From the NCBI RefSeq assembly GCF_000429505.1, contig NZ_AUBZ01000023.1, positions 16,678 through 80,677 on the forward strand: 64,000 nt of DNA. The letters are read 5' to 3'. Both the position numbers and the translations under genes were made by a program. This DNA comes from Aliagarivorans taiwanensis DSM 22990. Lineage in GTDB: Bacteria > Pseudomonadota > Gammaproteobacteria > Enterobacterales > Celerinatantimonadaceae. Within the stretch, counting starts at the first letter, position 1. The number at the start of each line of letters is the position of its first letter. The notes beneath the pieces are model-generated. The model did not search any database, had not been told where the DNA came from, and saw only the letters and a list, made by a program, of their open reading frames with translations. Positions 52,690 to 61,727 of this stretch are shown one piece after another.

Positions 52690-53245
52690 AGTAATGGTTG
52701 CCCTGGCTCAGGGTTGTGAAGAGATTGAAGCGGTAACGGTTATCGATGTACTCCGGCGAGCCGAGATCGAGGTGGATGTGGTTAGCATCAACGCCGATGA
52801 CAGCCTGTCGGTAACCGCATCGCGGGGCGTAAAGCTGGAAGCCGACTTGCCGTGGAGTAAGGTCGAGCCAGCCAGTTATCAGATGCTAGTCCTGCCCGGC
52901 GGCCTTCCAGGAGTGGAAAACCTGCGTGATCATCCCGGGCTGATTGCCGCGCTACAAGCACGGCCAAGCGAGCAGTGGTTAGGCGCTATCTGTGCAGCCC
53001 CGGGCTTTGTATTGGCCAGTCATGACTTGCTGGGAAGCGCCACCATCACCGGCTATCCCGGCAGCTTAGGTGCAGTGCCGAGCGAGCAGCTAAGCACCCA
53101 AGCGGTGGTTAATGATGACGGCGCCAAGCTTATTACCTCGCAAGGTCCCGGGACCGCTATGGAGTTCGCCTTGACGCTGGTTGAACAGCTATTGGGCAAA
53201 GACAAGGCCCGGCAAGTCGCCGAGCCCATGCTGATCAATTATTGA
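52682..53245 (+). CDS. yajL: DJ-1/PfpI family protein YajL
   Basis: 187 aa from the ATG at 52682 inside the end of panE. LAQGCEEIEAVTVIDVLRRA (with conserved Glu), LVLPGGLPGVENLRD and the nucleophile-elbow cysteine in GAICAAPGFVLA match DJ-1/YajL; LITSQGPGTAMEFAL ends the core. YajL homologues act as redox-sensitive chaperones or glyoxalases; exact activity is debated. Same panE-yajL order as in enterics. Confidence 0.94.
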   Translation: MSKVMVALAQGCEEIEAVTVIDVLRRAEIEVDVVSINADDSLSVTASRGVKLEADLPWSKVEPASYQMLVLPGGLPGVENLRDHPGLIAALQARPSEQWLGAICAAPGFVLASHDLLGSATITGYPGSLGAVPSEQLSTQAVVNDDGAKLITSQGPGTAMEFALTLVEQLLGKDKARQVAEPMLINY

Positions 53246-53271
53246 GTGTTGATTAACTGCTAGCAACTGGC

Positions 53272-53724
53272 CTAGCGGGAAGCATAGGCTTCAGCAAAGG
53301 CCTCGTAGCGGGCGCGGTTAACCCCCATGTCCGAGTGGCCAACACGTGATTGCGAGCGCAGGTGCACCACGCCCTGCGCTTCATCGAAGTACAACTCAAA
53401 ATCGTCGCGATAGCGCATCTGCTCGCTAACAAACACCGCATGTAGGTAGTCACTGTCGCGGGTTACCGTCTCATTGTTTCCAAGTGCCGCTAGGCTAGCC
53501 AGTGCCGCCAACATCGACTGCTGTAGGTCCTCTTTAAAAGGCAGTGCTGCAACCTGCTTGCTGGGATCGCTGGCAAAGCTTGATACCCCATTGGGTGAAG
53601 ACGGCAGCGGCGCCAAACGCCCTTGCTGCACACCAAGCCCGGCAGGTACCCGACTGTTAGTCCAGGTCATATAGCCAACCACTGCAGCAATCGCCGCAAC
53701 CACAATGAGCAAAATCCATTTCAT
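53272..53724 (-). CDS. DUF1499 family membrane-anchored protein
   Basis: 150 aa from the ATG at 53724, with GGAAG upstream. One N-terminal transmembrane helix (residues ~3-20). The conserved DUF1499 end reads YRDDFELYFDEAQGVVHLRS, then SRVGHSDMGVNRARYE. Function unknown. The start at 53736 is less likely. Convergent with yajL. Confidence 0.85.
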   Translation of the reverse strand: MKWILLIVVAAIAAVVGYMTWTNSRVPAGLGVQQGRLAPLPSSPNGVSSFASDPSKQVAALPFKEDLQQSMLAALASLAALGNNETVTRDSDYLHAVFVSEQMRYRDDFELYFDEAQGVVHLRSQSRVGHSDMGVNRARYEAFAEAYASR

Positions 53725-54099
53725 ATCATCTTCCAACTTATCTTACTGTTTAATTTGGGCTTCGTAGCCGCTTACGCTTGCTTGCCTCAAGTCTAGCCAT
53801 TTGCGCCAATAAACCCAATCCCTCACAGCAGACCGTCTAAATGCCTTCATCGCACCAAGATGAAACAATACGCACCAATATCGAGCGAAACTTCATCAAG
53901 CTGGGTCACTTAAAGCACTTATTTAATCTTCTCAGGATGTTAATTAGACGTTAAATCCCTTTACTGGCAAGGTCGCACCACAAGCGAGCGCCATTTTGGA
54001 GCACCAAGGCACGCTAATTGCAATTTTAGTGCAAAGACCTGCAACTTTAGCGCAAAGAATTGCACCAATTTAACGCTTATAGGGAGATTTCAACTTACC
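53725..54099 (+). promoter_or_regulatory. amtB upstream region with sigma-54 promoter and repeats
   Basis: GGCAC-N5-TTGC at 54008-54021 has the exact 12-base GG-to-GC spacing of a -24/-12 sigma-54 promoter. GCACCAA, which resembles an NtrC half-site, occurs four times (53852-53858, 53872-53878, 54001-54007, 54062-54068). A 21-bp imperfect tandem duplication (TGCAAYTTTAGYGCAAAGA units starting at 54019 and 54040) overlaps and follows the -12 element. Nitrogen-limitation control by NtrC is the natural reading. Confidence 0.78.
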
Positions 54100-55305
54100 A
54101 TGGACACCAACATCAGTGCTGCCATCGACAGCTTGAGCCAAAGTGCCAACACCTTGTTTATTCTACTGGGCGCGATCATGGTTTTGGCCATGCATGCCGG
54201 GTTTGCCTTTTTGGAGGTCGGTACCGTCCGCCACAAAAACCAGGTCAATGCGCTAGTGAAAATTATCACCGACTTCGGCTTCTCGGCAGTCGCCTACTTT
54301 GTGATTGGTTATCAAATCGCTTACGGCAATCACTTCTTTGCCAGTGCCGACGCACTAGTGGCCAACAATGGCTACGAGCTAGTGAAGTTCTTCTTCCTAC
54401 TGACCTTTGCCGCCGCCATCCCGGCGATCATCTCCGGCGGTATCGCTGAGCGCGCCAAGTTTGGTCCCTTCCTGTTGGCCTCTTCGCTGTTAGTGGCCTT
54501 TGTCTACCCGCTGTTTGAGGGCATTGTGTGGAATGGTAACTTCGGCTTCCAAGACTGGCTGGCCGCGACCACCGGCGCCGAGTTCCATGACTTCGCCGGC
54601 TCAGTAGTGGTTCACGCGATGGGCGGCTGGCTGGCGCTAGTGGCCATCGTGGTACTTGGTCAGCGCCAGGGCCGCAAGCCCGGTATTGCCTTCGCGCCTT
54701 CGAATATTCCCTTTTTGGCGCTAGGTGCGTGGATCCTGACCGTTGGCTGGTTTGGCTTTAACGTGATGTCGGCACAAACCATGGATGGCATCAGTGGTCT
54801 GGTAGCAGTTAACACCCTGATGGCCATGGTAGGCGGCACCATCGCGGCGCTGCTGGCAGGTAAGAATGACCCGGGCTTTATCCACAACGGCCCATTAGCT
54901 GGCTTGGTGGCGGTATGTGCCGGTTCGGATCTGTTCCACCCATTGGGTGCGCTGTTTGTCGGCGCAGTGGCAGGCGGCCTGTTTGTACTGCTGTTCACCT
55001 GGCTGCAACGCAGCAAGCGCATCGATGATGTACTGGGTGTGTGGCCCCTACATGGCCTATGTGGTGCCTGGGGCGGTGTGGCTGCCGGTATCTTCGGTCA
55101 GCAAGCCTTTGGCGGCTTGGGTGGAGTGAGCTTTATGGCGCAACTGCTGGGGACTATCGCGGGCATCGTGGTGGCCTTGGTGGGTGGTGTGATAGTCTAC
55201 GGGCTTATCGCTAAGATCAGCGGCCTGCGCCTGAGTGATGAAGATGAATACCGCGGCGCAGATTTAAGTATCCATAAGATTGCTGCGACCAATAACGATC
55301 GCTAA
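54100..55305 (+). CDS. amtB: Ammonium transporter AmtB
   Basis: 401 aa, eleven transmembrane helices expected. Key blocks: FLEVGTVRHKNQVNALVKII, AIISGGIAERAKFG, GSVVVHAMGGWLALVAI with the first twin His, GWFGFNVMSAQ, and VWPLHGLCGAWGGVAAGIFG with the second twin His. There is no obvious signal peptide. Conducts NH3/NH4+ across the inner membrane. No glnK lies next to it in this window. Behind a sigma-54 promoter. Confidence 0.97.
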   Translation: MDTNISAAIDSLSQSANTLFILLGAIMVLAMHAGFAFLEVGTVRHKNQVNALVKIITDFGFSAVAYFVIGYQIAYGNHFFASADALVANNGYELVKFFFLLTFAAAIPAIISGGIAERAKFGPFLLASSLLVAFVYPLFEGIVWNGNFGFQDWLAATTGAEFHDFAGSVVVHAMGGWLALVAIVVLGQRQGRKPGIAFAPSNIPFLALGAWILTVGWFGFNVMSAQTMDGISGLVAVNTLMAMVGGTIAALLAGKNDPGFIHNGPLAGLVAVCAGSDLFHPLGALFVGAVAGGLFVLLFTWLQRSKRIDDVLGVWPLHGLCGAWGGVAAGIFGQQAFGGLGGVSFMAQLLGTIAGIVVALVGGVIVYGLIAKISGLRLSDEDEYRGADLSIHKIAATNNDR

Positions 55306-55330
55306 TGCAAGTAAGTACTTAGTCTATTTA

Positions 55331-55361
55331 GGGCCTGTGTTTACACAGGCCCTTTTGTTTT
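55331..55361 (+). terminator. Rho-independent terminator of amtB
   Basis: GGGCCTGTGT (55331-55340) pairs with ACACAGGCCC (55343-55352), followed by TTTTGTTTT. Confidence 0.93.
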
Positions 55362-55485
55362 CTCAATTCCCAAGACACCACTTTGGTCTGCGCTAGATCA
55401 ATCCCGCTCCCAATCTACTTTGCAAGCGAATCGCGCTTTGCTTACCATGCAGCGAAAATTGGCTGACTAGGTTTTGCTTAATACG

Positions 55486-55695
55486 ATGCATGGAATCAAT
55501 CCCACCAAACTTGCGCTAGGCGCCATCGCGCTGACTCTGGGCTACGTCGTTGTCTGGCTGGCCGGCCCCTTGCTGCTGGCCGACGCGCCGATGTGGCTCG
55601 GCTTGCCGCTGTGGTTCTGGCTGTCATGCATTGTCGCACCAATAGCATTTTGCCTGATTGCGGCATACTGGCTACGGGAGCGCGGCAATGACTAA
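55486..55695 (+). CDS. yhdT: DUF997/YhdT family membrane protein
   Basis: 69 aa from the ATG at 55486. Two transmembrane helices (~9-30 and ~40-62) with WLGLPLWFWLSCIVAPI, the YhdT signature. Always found before panF; overlaps it by 8 bp, so translationally coupled. Probably assists the symporter; no direct function known. Confidence 0.88.
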   Translation: MHGINPTKLALGAIALTLGYVVVWLAGPLLLADAPMWLGLPLWFWLSCIVAPIAFCLIAAYWLRERGND

Positions 55696-57112
55696 CTGGA
55701 GCCTGCTCGCCCCCATCCTGCTTTACTTAATCGCCACCCTTGGCTTGTCTCGCTATGCCGCGAGTCGAGGCGCTAGCGAGAGTAGCTTTGAACGTCGTTA
55801 CTTCCTGGGCGGCCAGTTTATGAGCGGGCCACTGCTGGCCTTTGCCTTGGTCACCACCTATACCAGTGCCTCGTCATTTATTGGTGGGCCGGGTGCCGCC
55901 TACAACTTTGGGCTGGGCTGGGTGCTTTTGGCGATGATTCAGGTGCCGGTTGCCATCCTGACGTTGGGGGTGATTGGCCCGAAGATCTGGCGGCTCGCCA
56001 AGCAACACCAAGCGGTCACCATTTTGGATATTCTCGAGCAGCGCTATCACAGCAAGACCTTGTTGGTGATCGCCGGTATCAGCTTAGTCGGCGCCTTTAT
56101 GGGCATGGTGGTGGTGCAGTTTACCGGCGGCGCACGCATGCTCTCAGTGATGACCGGTGTCGAGTACCACTGGGCGCTAGCACTGTTTGTCGGCACCGTG
56201 CTTATCTACACCCTGTGGGGCGGCTTTCGCGCGGTATCGTATACCGATGCCCTGCAGGGGCTGGTGATGGTGTTTGGTACCGTGGCGCTATTTATTGCGG
56301 TGCTTAACTACGGCGGCGGGATGTCGGCGATTACCGCCAAGCTGCATGAAATCGACCCAGCCCTGCTCTCTCACCGCGGCCCCAATGATTTCCTTAGCTG
56401 GCCGTTCTTATTGTCGTTTTGGGTACTGGTGGGCTTTGGTACCCTTGGCCTGCCACACACCGCCCTGCGCGCCATGGCAGTTAAAGATGGCCGCGCGCTG
56501 AAACAAGCAATGGTGCTGGGCAGCATGGTCTCGGTGGTGGTGATCCTACTGCCCCATCTCAGTGGCGTATTGGCCCGCGCGATCCTGCCGGAGATAGACA
56601 GCCCGGATAACGTGCTACCTAAGCTGATGATCACCGTGTTCCCGCCACTGTTAGGCGGCTTGCTGTTGGCAGCTCCTTTGGCGGCGATCATGTCCTCGGT
56701 AGACTCCATGCTGCTGCAAACCGGCTCCACCTTGGTCAGCGACTTGGCTGGCCGCTTTGCTGAGCTCAATGAATCTCAGCAGCGCCGCTTAAGCCATCTG
56801 ACCATGCTATTGCTGGTCGCCGGTAGCGGCCTGATGGCGCTCAATCCGCCGCAGATGATTGTGTGGCTCAACCTCGGCGCCTTTGGCGTGTTGCAGGCGG
56901 TATTCCTCTGGCCCATCATTCTTGGGCTGTTCTGGCCAAAGGCCAATGCCAGCGGTGCCATTAGTGCCATGTTGGTGGGGGCAGGTGGCTTCCTGTGGAT
57001 GCTAAATAGTGGCTTTAAGCCCTTTGGCATTCATCCTATCGTGCCAGCGCTGGCCGCATCCGGGGCTGCATTTGTGCTGTTTAATCGCCTCGGCAAGGCT
57101 TGCGACGCATAA
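55688..57112 (+). CDS. panF: Sodium/pantothenate symporter
   Basis: 474 aa from the ATG at 55688, E. coli PanF 483. SSS-family membrane protein with ERRYFLGGQFMSGPLLAFALV, YTSASSFIGGPGAAYNFGLGW (Na+-site helix), GGFRAVSYTDALQG, and PLAAIMSSVDSMLLQTGS. Takes up pantothenate with Na+, fitting an organism that keeps a sodium gradient through Na+-NQR. Complements PanE-based synthesis. Confidence 0.96.
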   Translation: MTNWSLLAPILLYLIATLGLSRYAASRGASESSFERRYFLGGQFMSGPLLAFALVTTYTSASSFIGGPGAAYNFGLGWVLLAMIQVPVAILTLGVIGPKIWRLAKQHQAVTILDILEQRYHSKTLLVIAGISLVGAFMGMVVVQFTGGARMLSVMTGVEYHWALALFVGTVLIYTLWGGFRAVSYTDALQGLVMVFGTVALFIAVLNYGGGMSAITAKLHEIDPALLSHRGPNDFLSWPFLLSFWVLVGFGTLGLPHTALRAMAVKDGRALKQAMVLGSMVSVVVILLPHLSGVLARAILPEIDSPDNVLPKLMITVFPPLLGGLLLAAPLAAIMSSVDSMLLQTGSTLVSDLAGRFAELNESQQRRLSHLTMLLLVAGSGLMALNPPQMIVWLNLGAFGVLQAVFLWPIILGLFWPKANASGAISAMLVGAGGFLWMLNSGFKPFGIHPIVPALAASGAAFVLFNRLGKACDA

Positions 57113-57137
57113 CCTCACTCTCACTTAGATAGATCGC

Positions 57138-57155
57138 GAGCCGGGTTCCCGGCTC
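57138..57155. other. GC-rich hairpin after panF
   Basis: GAGCCGGG (57138-57145) pairs with CCCGGCTC (57148-57155) around TT. No T-run follows, so termination is uncertain. Confidence 0.45.
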
Positions 57156-57305
57156 CGCGTCCCATCACGCCCACATCACCACTTTGACACTAAAACATAA
57201 ACTATTGATATTTAAGAAATATTTAACCAAATCCACCTTGATGGGTAACAGATTTTAAGCACCATCATCGAGAAACCGATGTACACAACACAAATGGAAG
57301 TATCG

Positions 57306-59216
57306 ATGTTGAACAAAAGCCCCATCGCATTAGCCCTAGTTTCCCTGCTCGGCTTGAGCGCCTGTAATTCAGACTCTGATTCTCCCGAACTCCCTCGTGA
57401 GCTGGGTATGGAGATGACCATTCTGCATATCAACGATCACCACTCCAATCTGGACCCGGTGAAGCTCAAGTTGCACTTGCCAGACACCCAAGGCAAGCGC
57501 TACGAAGCAGAGTTTGAGGTTGGCGGCTTCAGCCGTGTGGCAGAGAAGTTTGCCGAACTGGAACGCACCAACGACAACGTGCTGAAGCTGCATGCGGGCG
57601 ATGCCATTACCGGTACCCCTTACTACAGCCTGACCAAGGGCAGAGCCGACGCGGCGATGATGAACGAAGTGTGCTTCGACAGCTTCGTGCTGGGCAATCA
57701 CGAGTTCGACGACGGCAACGCGCAACTGGCCACCTTTATCGACTACCTGAACGACCCAAGCCAAGAGCTGGGCGCCTGTGGCACTCAGGTGATCTCGGCC
57801 AACGTGGAAGTCCCGGCCAACAACCCGATTTACGGCAAGTACACCCCCTACAGCCTGCACAACATCGACGGCGAGCACGTTGCGGTGATCGGTTTGACCA
57901 TTTCAGATAAAACCCAAGGCTCATCCAGCCCCGATCGTGACACCGTGTTCTTGGATGAAGTGAGCACCGCCCAGTTCTACATCGACGAGCTAAAAGCCAA
58001 GGGCATCGACAAGATCGTCCTGCTGACCCACTACATGTACAGCAACGACATCGCCATGGCCAAGCAGCTAAGAGGGGTAGATGTTATCGTGGGCGGCGAC
58101 AGCCACAGCCTACTGGGTAGCAACTATGCCAACTACAACCTGAATCCGCACGGCGAGTACCCAACCGTGGTGCAAAACGCCAGCGGTGACGACGTATGTA
58201 TTGTCCAAGCCATGGATAACTCGCAGGTGGTGGGCGAATTGCAGGTAAGCTTCGACACTGACTCTCGCATCCTTAGCTGTGGCGGCCAGCCTCATCTATT
58301 GCTGGGTGACCTGACCTACGACCGCGATACCGGCGCGCCTAATGTGACGCCACTGAGTGATGAGCAAAGTGCAATGAGCCGCTCAGTATCCGATGCCATC
58401 GTCCAAGAGCTGCTGGATTACGTGGCTGAGCAACTGCCGGAAGCTGATTTTGTTGCGCTAAATGAGGCTGCGGAAGAGACCCTGCAAGTGTTCCGCGACG
58501 AAGTGGACGAAATCAAGAAAGAAGAGATCGGCGTTGCTGCCGACATCCTGTGTAACGAGCGCCTGCCGGGCAGCCACCACTCCTCGGGCGCAGGCTGTCA
58601 CAGCGAAGTGACCGACAACCACGGTTCAGTGATGGGCGTTGTGGTTGCCCAGGCCTTTGCCGATATGTCGAAGCTGTCTGATCTAGCCATCCAAAACACC
58701 GGTGGTGTGCGTACCAGCATGTACCCGGGTACCATCACCTACGGCGATGCCATCGAAGTGCTACCGTTTGACAACCTGCTGGTGAATGTGGAGATGACCG
58801 GCGCCGAGATCGTTAAGGTTCTCAATGAAGCCGCCGACTACGCCCTGAGCACCTCCACTGGCGCCTTCCCGGCCACCGCCTTCCTGCGCTTCGATGCAGA
58901 TATGAGCGCCAATGAGGGCGAGAAGATCAGCAACGTACAGGTACGCGCCAAGCAAGCCGGCTCTAGCTGGCAGGCAATTGATCTGGAGAAGACCTACGTT
59001 GTGGTGACCAATGACTTTATTGCCGAAGGGCGTGACGGTTACTACACCATGGGTGATATCTGGTATGCCGATGATGGCCGAGTCGACCACACCGGCCTGC
59101 TCTACACCGATTCTCTGGTGAATTACATCAAGCAGTTTGACGCCAACGGCGAGGCAGTGACCGCGCCAGCGCTGGAAGATATGAGTGTGCAACACTACAC
59201 GCCAGCGGCGCAGTAA
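57306..59216 (+). CDS. Exported 5'-nucleotidase/metallophosphatase lipoprotein (UshA-like)
   Basis: 636 aa from the ATG at 57306, with GGAAG upstream. Lipoprotein signal VSLLGLSAC (Cys ~20). The metallophosphatase domain shows ILHINDHHSNLD, LHAGDAITG, VLGNHEFDDGN and IVGGDSHSLLG; the C-terminal 5'-nucleotidase domain shows IQNTGGVRTSMYPGTIT and EVLPFDNLLVNVEM. It should dephosphorylate extracellular or periplasmic nucleotides to feed nucleoside uptake. It is longer than UshA (550 aa), with an insert at ~385-450 that includes a pair of cysteines. Monocistronic. Confidence 0.93.
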   Translation: MLNKSPIALALVSLLGLSACNSDSDSPELPRELGMEMTILHINDHHSNLDPVKLKLHLPDTQGKRYEAEFEVGGFSRVAEKFAELERTNDNVLKLHAGDAITGTPYYSLTKGRADAAMMNEVCFDSFVLGNHEFDDGNAQLATFIDYLNDPSQELGACGTQVISANVEVPANNPIYGKYTPYSLHNIDGEHVAVIGLTISDKTQGSSSPDRDTVFLDEVSTAQFYIDELKAKGIDKIVLLTHYMYSNDIAMAKQLRGVDVIVGGDSHSLLGSNYANYNLNPHGEYPTVVQNASGDDVCIVQAMDNSQVVGELQVSFDTDSRILSCGGQPHLLLGDLTYDRDTGAPNVTPLSDEQSAMSRSVSDAIVQELLDYVAEQLPEADFVALNEAAEETLQVFRDEVDEIKKEEIGVAADILCNERLPGSHHSSGAGCHSEVTDNHGSVMGVVVAQAFADMSKLSDLAIQNTGGVRTSMYPGTITYGDAIEVLPFDNLLVNVEMTGAEIVKVLNEAADYALSTSTGAFPATAFLRFDADMSANEGEKISNVQVRAKQAGSSWQAIDLEKTYVVVTNDFIAEGRDGYYTMGDIWYADDGRVDHTGLLYTDSLVNYIKQFDANGEAVTAPALEDMSVQHYTPAAQ

Positions 59217-59238
59217 GCGCAACTCGATCTGCTACGCA

Positions 59239-59264
59239 AAACCGGCCTAAAGGCCGGTTTTTTT
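59239..59264 (+). terminator. Rho-independent terminator of the 5'-nucleotidase gene
   Basis: AAACCGGCCT (59239-59248) pairs with AGGCCGGTTT (59251-59260), followed by more T. Confidence 0.95.
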
Positions 59265-59332
59265 GTTAATAGCGCCAATCCAGCCCATCTATACTTTTTA
59301 GCCATCTCTAGCCAACACACGTGGAGAGCGCT

Positions 59333-59584
59333 ATGGCCTGCTACTTTCGAGCTTATATGAAACACAGTGGTAATCCGGTTGAGGTTGAAGTGTTTGCCGA
59401 AAACCATGTGCATGGCTTTACCCCGCTGGAACGCGGCGAGGAGCTAAGCCTGCCCATCCAAGGACAAAGCCCATGGTTCGCCATGCTCGGTAATAGTCGG
59501 ATTAGTCAGGGCATGGTGGAAAACGGCCAGCATGTGGAACTGGCACTGACCGCCAGAGACATCGTTGAAGTAAACATACGTTAG
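59333..59584 (+). CDS. Small conserved-looking protein of unknown function
   Basis: 83 aa from the ATG at 59333, with GGAGAG at 59323-59328; a GTG at 59321 overlaps the ribosome-binding site and is unlikely. Soluble, alternating beta pattern (ACYFRAYMKHSGNPVEVEVF, WFAMLGNSRISQGMVENG, VELALTARDIVEVNIR), suggesting a small beta-barrel. No family recognised. Its end overlaps the convergent DUF3157-like gene by 4 bp. Confidence 0.65.
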   Translation: MACYFRAYMKHSGNPVEVEVFAENHVHGFTPLERGEELSLPIQGQSPWFAMLGNSRISQGMVENGQHVELALTARDIVEVNIR

Positions 59585-60264
59585 CGTTTTTTCACTTCAC
59601 TGATTTCGGCTTCAACGCGATAGCTGTCCATCGCTTTCACCGGCAGGCTGAGTTGCAAGCCCGCCTTTTCTTGGCCCTCTCGCAGGTAGGTCTCGGCCAT
59701 GCGCTTAATCGAACGCCAGGCCCCTATGCGCGGCTTGCTGTAGAGCTTCTCACCCGATGGCCCCATCACCGTTACCGCCACATCAATTAAGATAACCGGC
59801 TGACGGCCACTGTTTTTCACCCGAGTATCAAACACCAAGTTATCACCATCGCGCGTGGGGTTGCTCAGCCACACCTCCACATCACCCTCTTGCAGATGCA
59901 GCGGCTCGGTGCTGCCGGTTTGGATAGACCAACCAGTTAGCAGCGGCTTGGTCGTGGCAACGGGGGCTGACTCGGTAGCGATGGTCTCAGTGGCGACGGC
60001 TGAAGAGGCTGCAGTGGCGGTAGCCGTTGTTTGGGTTTGGGCTTGAGCCTGCGCTTGCGGCTCGGCCACCACCGTCAGGCCTTGCTCTGTGGTAGCGATG
60101 GTGGCAGCGGCATTGGCCGCCTTGGGCGCCTTGGGCGCCTCTACAAAGCGCCAGGTAAAATCATCCGCCAGCCAGACCTGAGTGCCGTCATCCAATGTGG
60201 CCAACCGCTCGGCGGCGCTGGCAAAGCCTGTAAGCAGGCAAAGTAATAGGCCCGATAGCTTCAT
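59581..60264 (-). CDS. Exported DUF3157-like protein
   Basis: 227 aa. Signal peptide (residues 1-17, ending FASA). Next come TLDDGTQVWLADDFTWRFVE, a low-complexity Ala/Thr/Gln linker (~45-105, including QAQAQAQTQTTATATA), and a C-terminal beta-rich domain (VEVWLSNPTRDGDNLVFDTR, VKNSGRQPVILIDVAVTVMG). The N-terminal DDG-x-W block and domain layout resemble DUF3157 proteins of Vibrio and Shewanella. Function unknown. Confidence 0.65.
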   Translation of the reverse strand: MKLSGLLLCLLTGFASAAERLATLDDGTQVWLADDFTWRFVEAPKAPKAANAAATIATTEQGLTVVAEPQAQAQAQTQTTATATAASSAVATETIATESAPVATTKPLLTGWSIQTGSTEPLHLQEGDVEVWLSNPTRDGDNLVFDTRVKNSGRQPVILIDVAVTVMGPSGEKLYSKPRIGAWRSIKRMAETYLREGQEKAGLQLSLPVKAMDSYRVEAEISEVKKR

Positions 60265-60321
60265 TTCACTTCCTTGTGTTTAGGGCTAGCCCTCAGTGTA
60301 ACGGATTTCTCGAGAAGGCGG

Positions 60322-60852
60322 CTAAAGTTGAAAGCCAGCCCGCTGCACCGTTTTCGCTAGCTGCTGGTTGTACTCGATTAAGCGCTCGATGGTCTCGGCC
60401 TCGACAATCGTGGTGGTCTGCTTGCTAACCACGTCCATCAACTGCTGGGGCGATTGCTTACCGCTTTGATAGTAGCTATCCAGCGCATTCCCCACGATAA
60501 AGTAGTAAGCCGACAGCTCGTTGAGTAGTGAAGGTGGGATCTCAAAGGTTGAGTCAGAAAACTTCGAGGCGCTGAACACATAATCATTGAGCTCAATCCC
60601 CAGCAAGTCTTCGTTGTACACAAAGCGGCTCTGGCTGGTTTTCTCGATATAGCCCTGCATGTTCTCCACATTAAACTGCAGCTCTTGTAGCAAGGACTCA
60701 GCAAGGTAATAGGTGCCGCGATCGGCCCGGGCTTGCTCAACATTCACGGCAACTCGAAAGCCGCTGGAAGCGGCAAAATACACACCGATCACGGTGGCCA
60801 ACAGAGTGACCATATGGCCAATCCAATAGGCAAGACTACGTAATTCGTTCAC
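60322..60852 (-). CDS. Membrane-anchored protein of unknown function
   Basis: 176 aa. One N-terminal transmembrane helix (residues ~8-30, YWIGHMVTLLATVIGVYFAA) with the remaining ~145 residues outside it, mostly helical and polar. No family recognised. 36 bp downstream of the next gene on the same strand, so possibly co-transcribed. Confidence 0.6.
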   Translation of the reverse strand: MNELRSLAYWIGHMVTLLATVIGVYFAASSGFRVAVNVEQARADRGTYYLAESLLQELQFNVENMQGYIEKTSQSRFVYNEDLLGIELNDYVFSASKFSDSTFEIPPSLLNELSAYYFIVGNALDSYYQSGKQSPQQLMDVVSKQTTTIVEAETIERLIEYNQQLAKTVQRAGFQL

Positions 60853-60888
60853 TGGATACTCTCGTAGTGGTAATAATCAGGAAAGGGA

Positions 60889-61344
60889 TTAACTGGCCGA
60901 CTTCTGCTTTTTCTCGCGCAGTTTAATGCCTTGCTTCTCGCTGTATTTAAACAGGAAATACGCCGGCAGAATGGTCATCGCCAGCACGGCAATCACAAAC
61001 ATCACCATCATGCCCAGCGCATCGATGGTGGCGACCACCTCGGCCATGGTTGCGCCGCCAAGCAGCAGCAAGCTCAAGGTAAGCAGCAGGCTCAGTACCA
61101 GCCATAGCACGAGACCCTGCAAACGGGTTTTGCGACTGAGGATAACGCCATGTTTATAGCCAAGCCCATAGCCGACGATAATCGCAGGCACAAAGGCTGA
61201 GAGCATACTGGTCGAGGAGAGGTTAATCGAAAGCAGCCAGCTAAGGCCAAGTTGCAGTAAGTTGAAGCCCAGCGAGGCCAGGGTTAGCCATAATGCGACC
61301 ACAAAAGCCGACGGAGATTGCTGGGTTGTCACTGATGTTTCCAT
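60889..61344 (-). CDS. Four-helix membrane protein, ABZJ_00895-like
   Basis: 151 aa from the ATG at 61344, which has GAGG at a short distance; an ATG at 61365 adds 7 residues. Four hydrophobic segments (~15-40, ~45-62, ~75-98, ~105-135) and a basic C-terminus (KYSEKQGIKLREKKQKS). The layout resembles the ABZJ_00895 family of small membrane proteins, at low confidence. Function unknown. Confidence 0.55.
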   Translation of the reverse strand: METSVTTQQSPSAFVVALWLTLASLGFNLLQLGLSWLLSINLSSTSMLSAFVPAIIVGYGLGYKHGVILSRKTRLQGLVLWLVLSLLLTLSLLLLGGATMAEVVATIDALGMMVMFVIAVLAMTILPAYFLFKYSEKQGIKLREKKQKSAS

Positions 61345-61727
61345 TTCTACCTCAAAACCATGCATTACATTTCTTCAGCTTCTATCACTAACTAGAAGCG
61401 GAGTTCGATACTAGCATTGCAGCTTGGGAACCACCATAACAGCCGAGGCTAAATCGTTGTTCTGGGAAGCAATTACACAATAAAACAGAAGGACGTCACG
61501 AAGAGGAATGAAAGTGCCTAATACCAATCCGGATAAGTAAATGATCAGATATTGCGCAGGAAAAATCATTGAGGAGGAGGAAGCGCTTGCCGTAACTAGT
61601 GGGCTAATTACAAAAGCGTTGACGCTGTCATCAATGATTTTAACCAGCAAGAATGAGCAGTTACTTGTGTGGATTGGTATTACGTAACTTCAGAAGCCAG
61701 CCAACGGCCAGCTTCAGTGCGAAATAA
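61345..61727. other. Gene-free stretch
   Basis: 383 bp. The only open frame of note (minus strand, 61411-61650) begins with TTG, has no ribosome-binding site and no recognisable domain. No repeat or strong hairpin was seen. Confidence 0.5.

Noticed and set aside
61411..61650. 79-aa minus-strand open frame
   Set aside because: TTG start, no Shine-Dalgarno and no family pattern; composition is like non-coding DNA.
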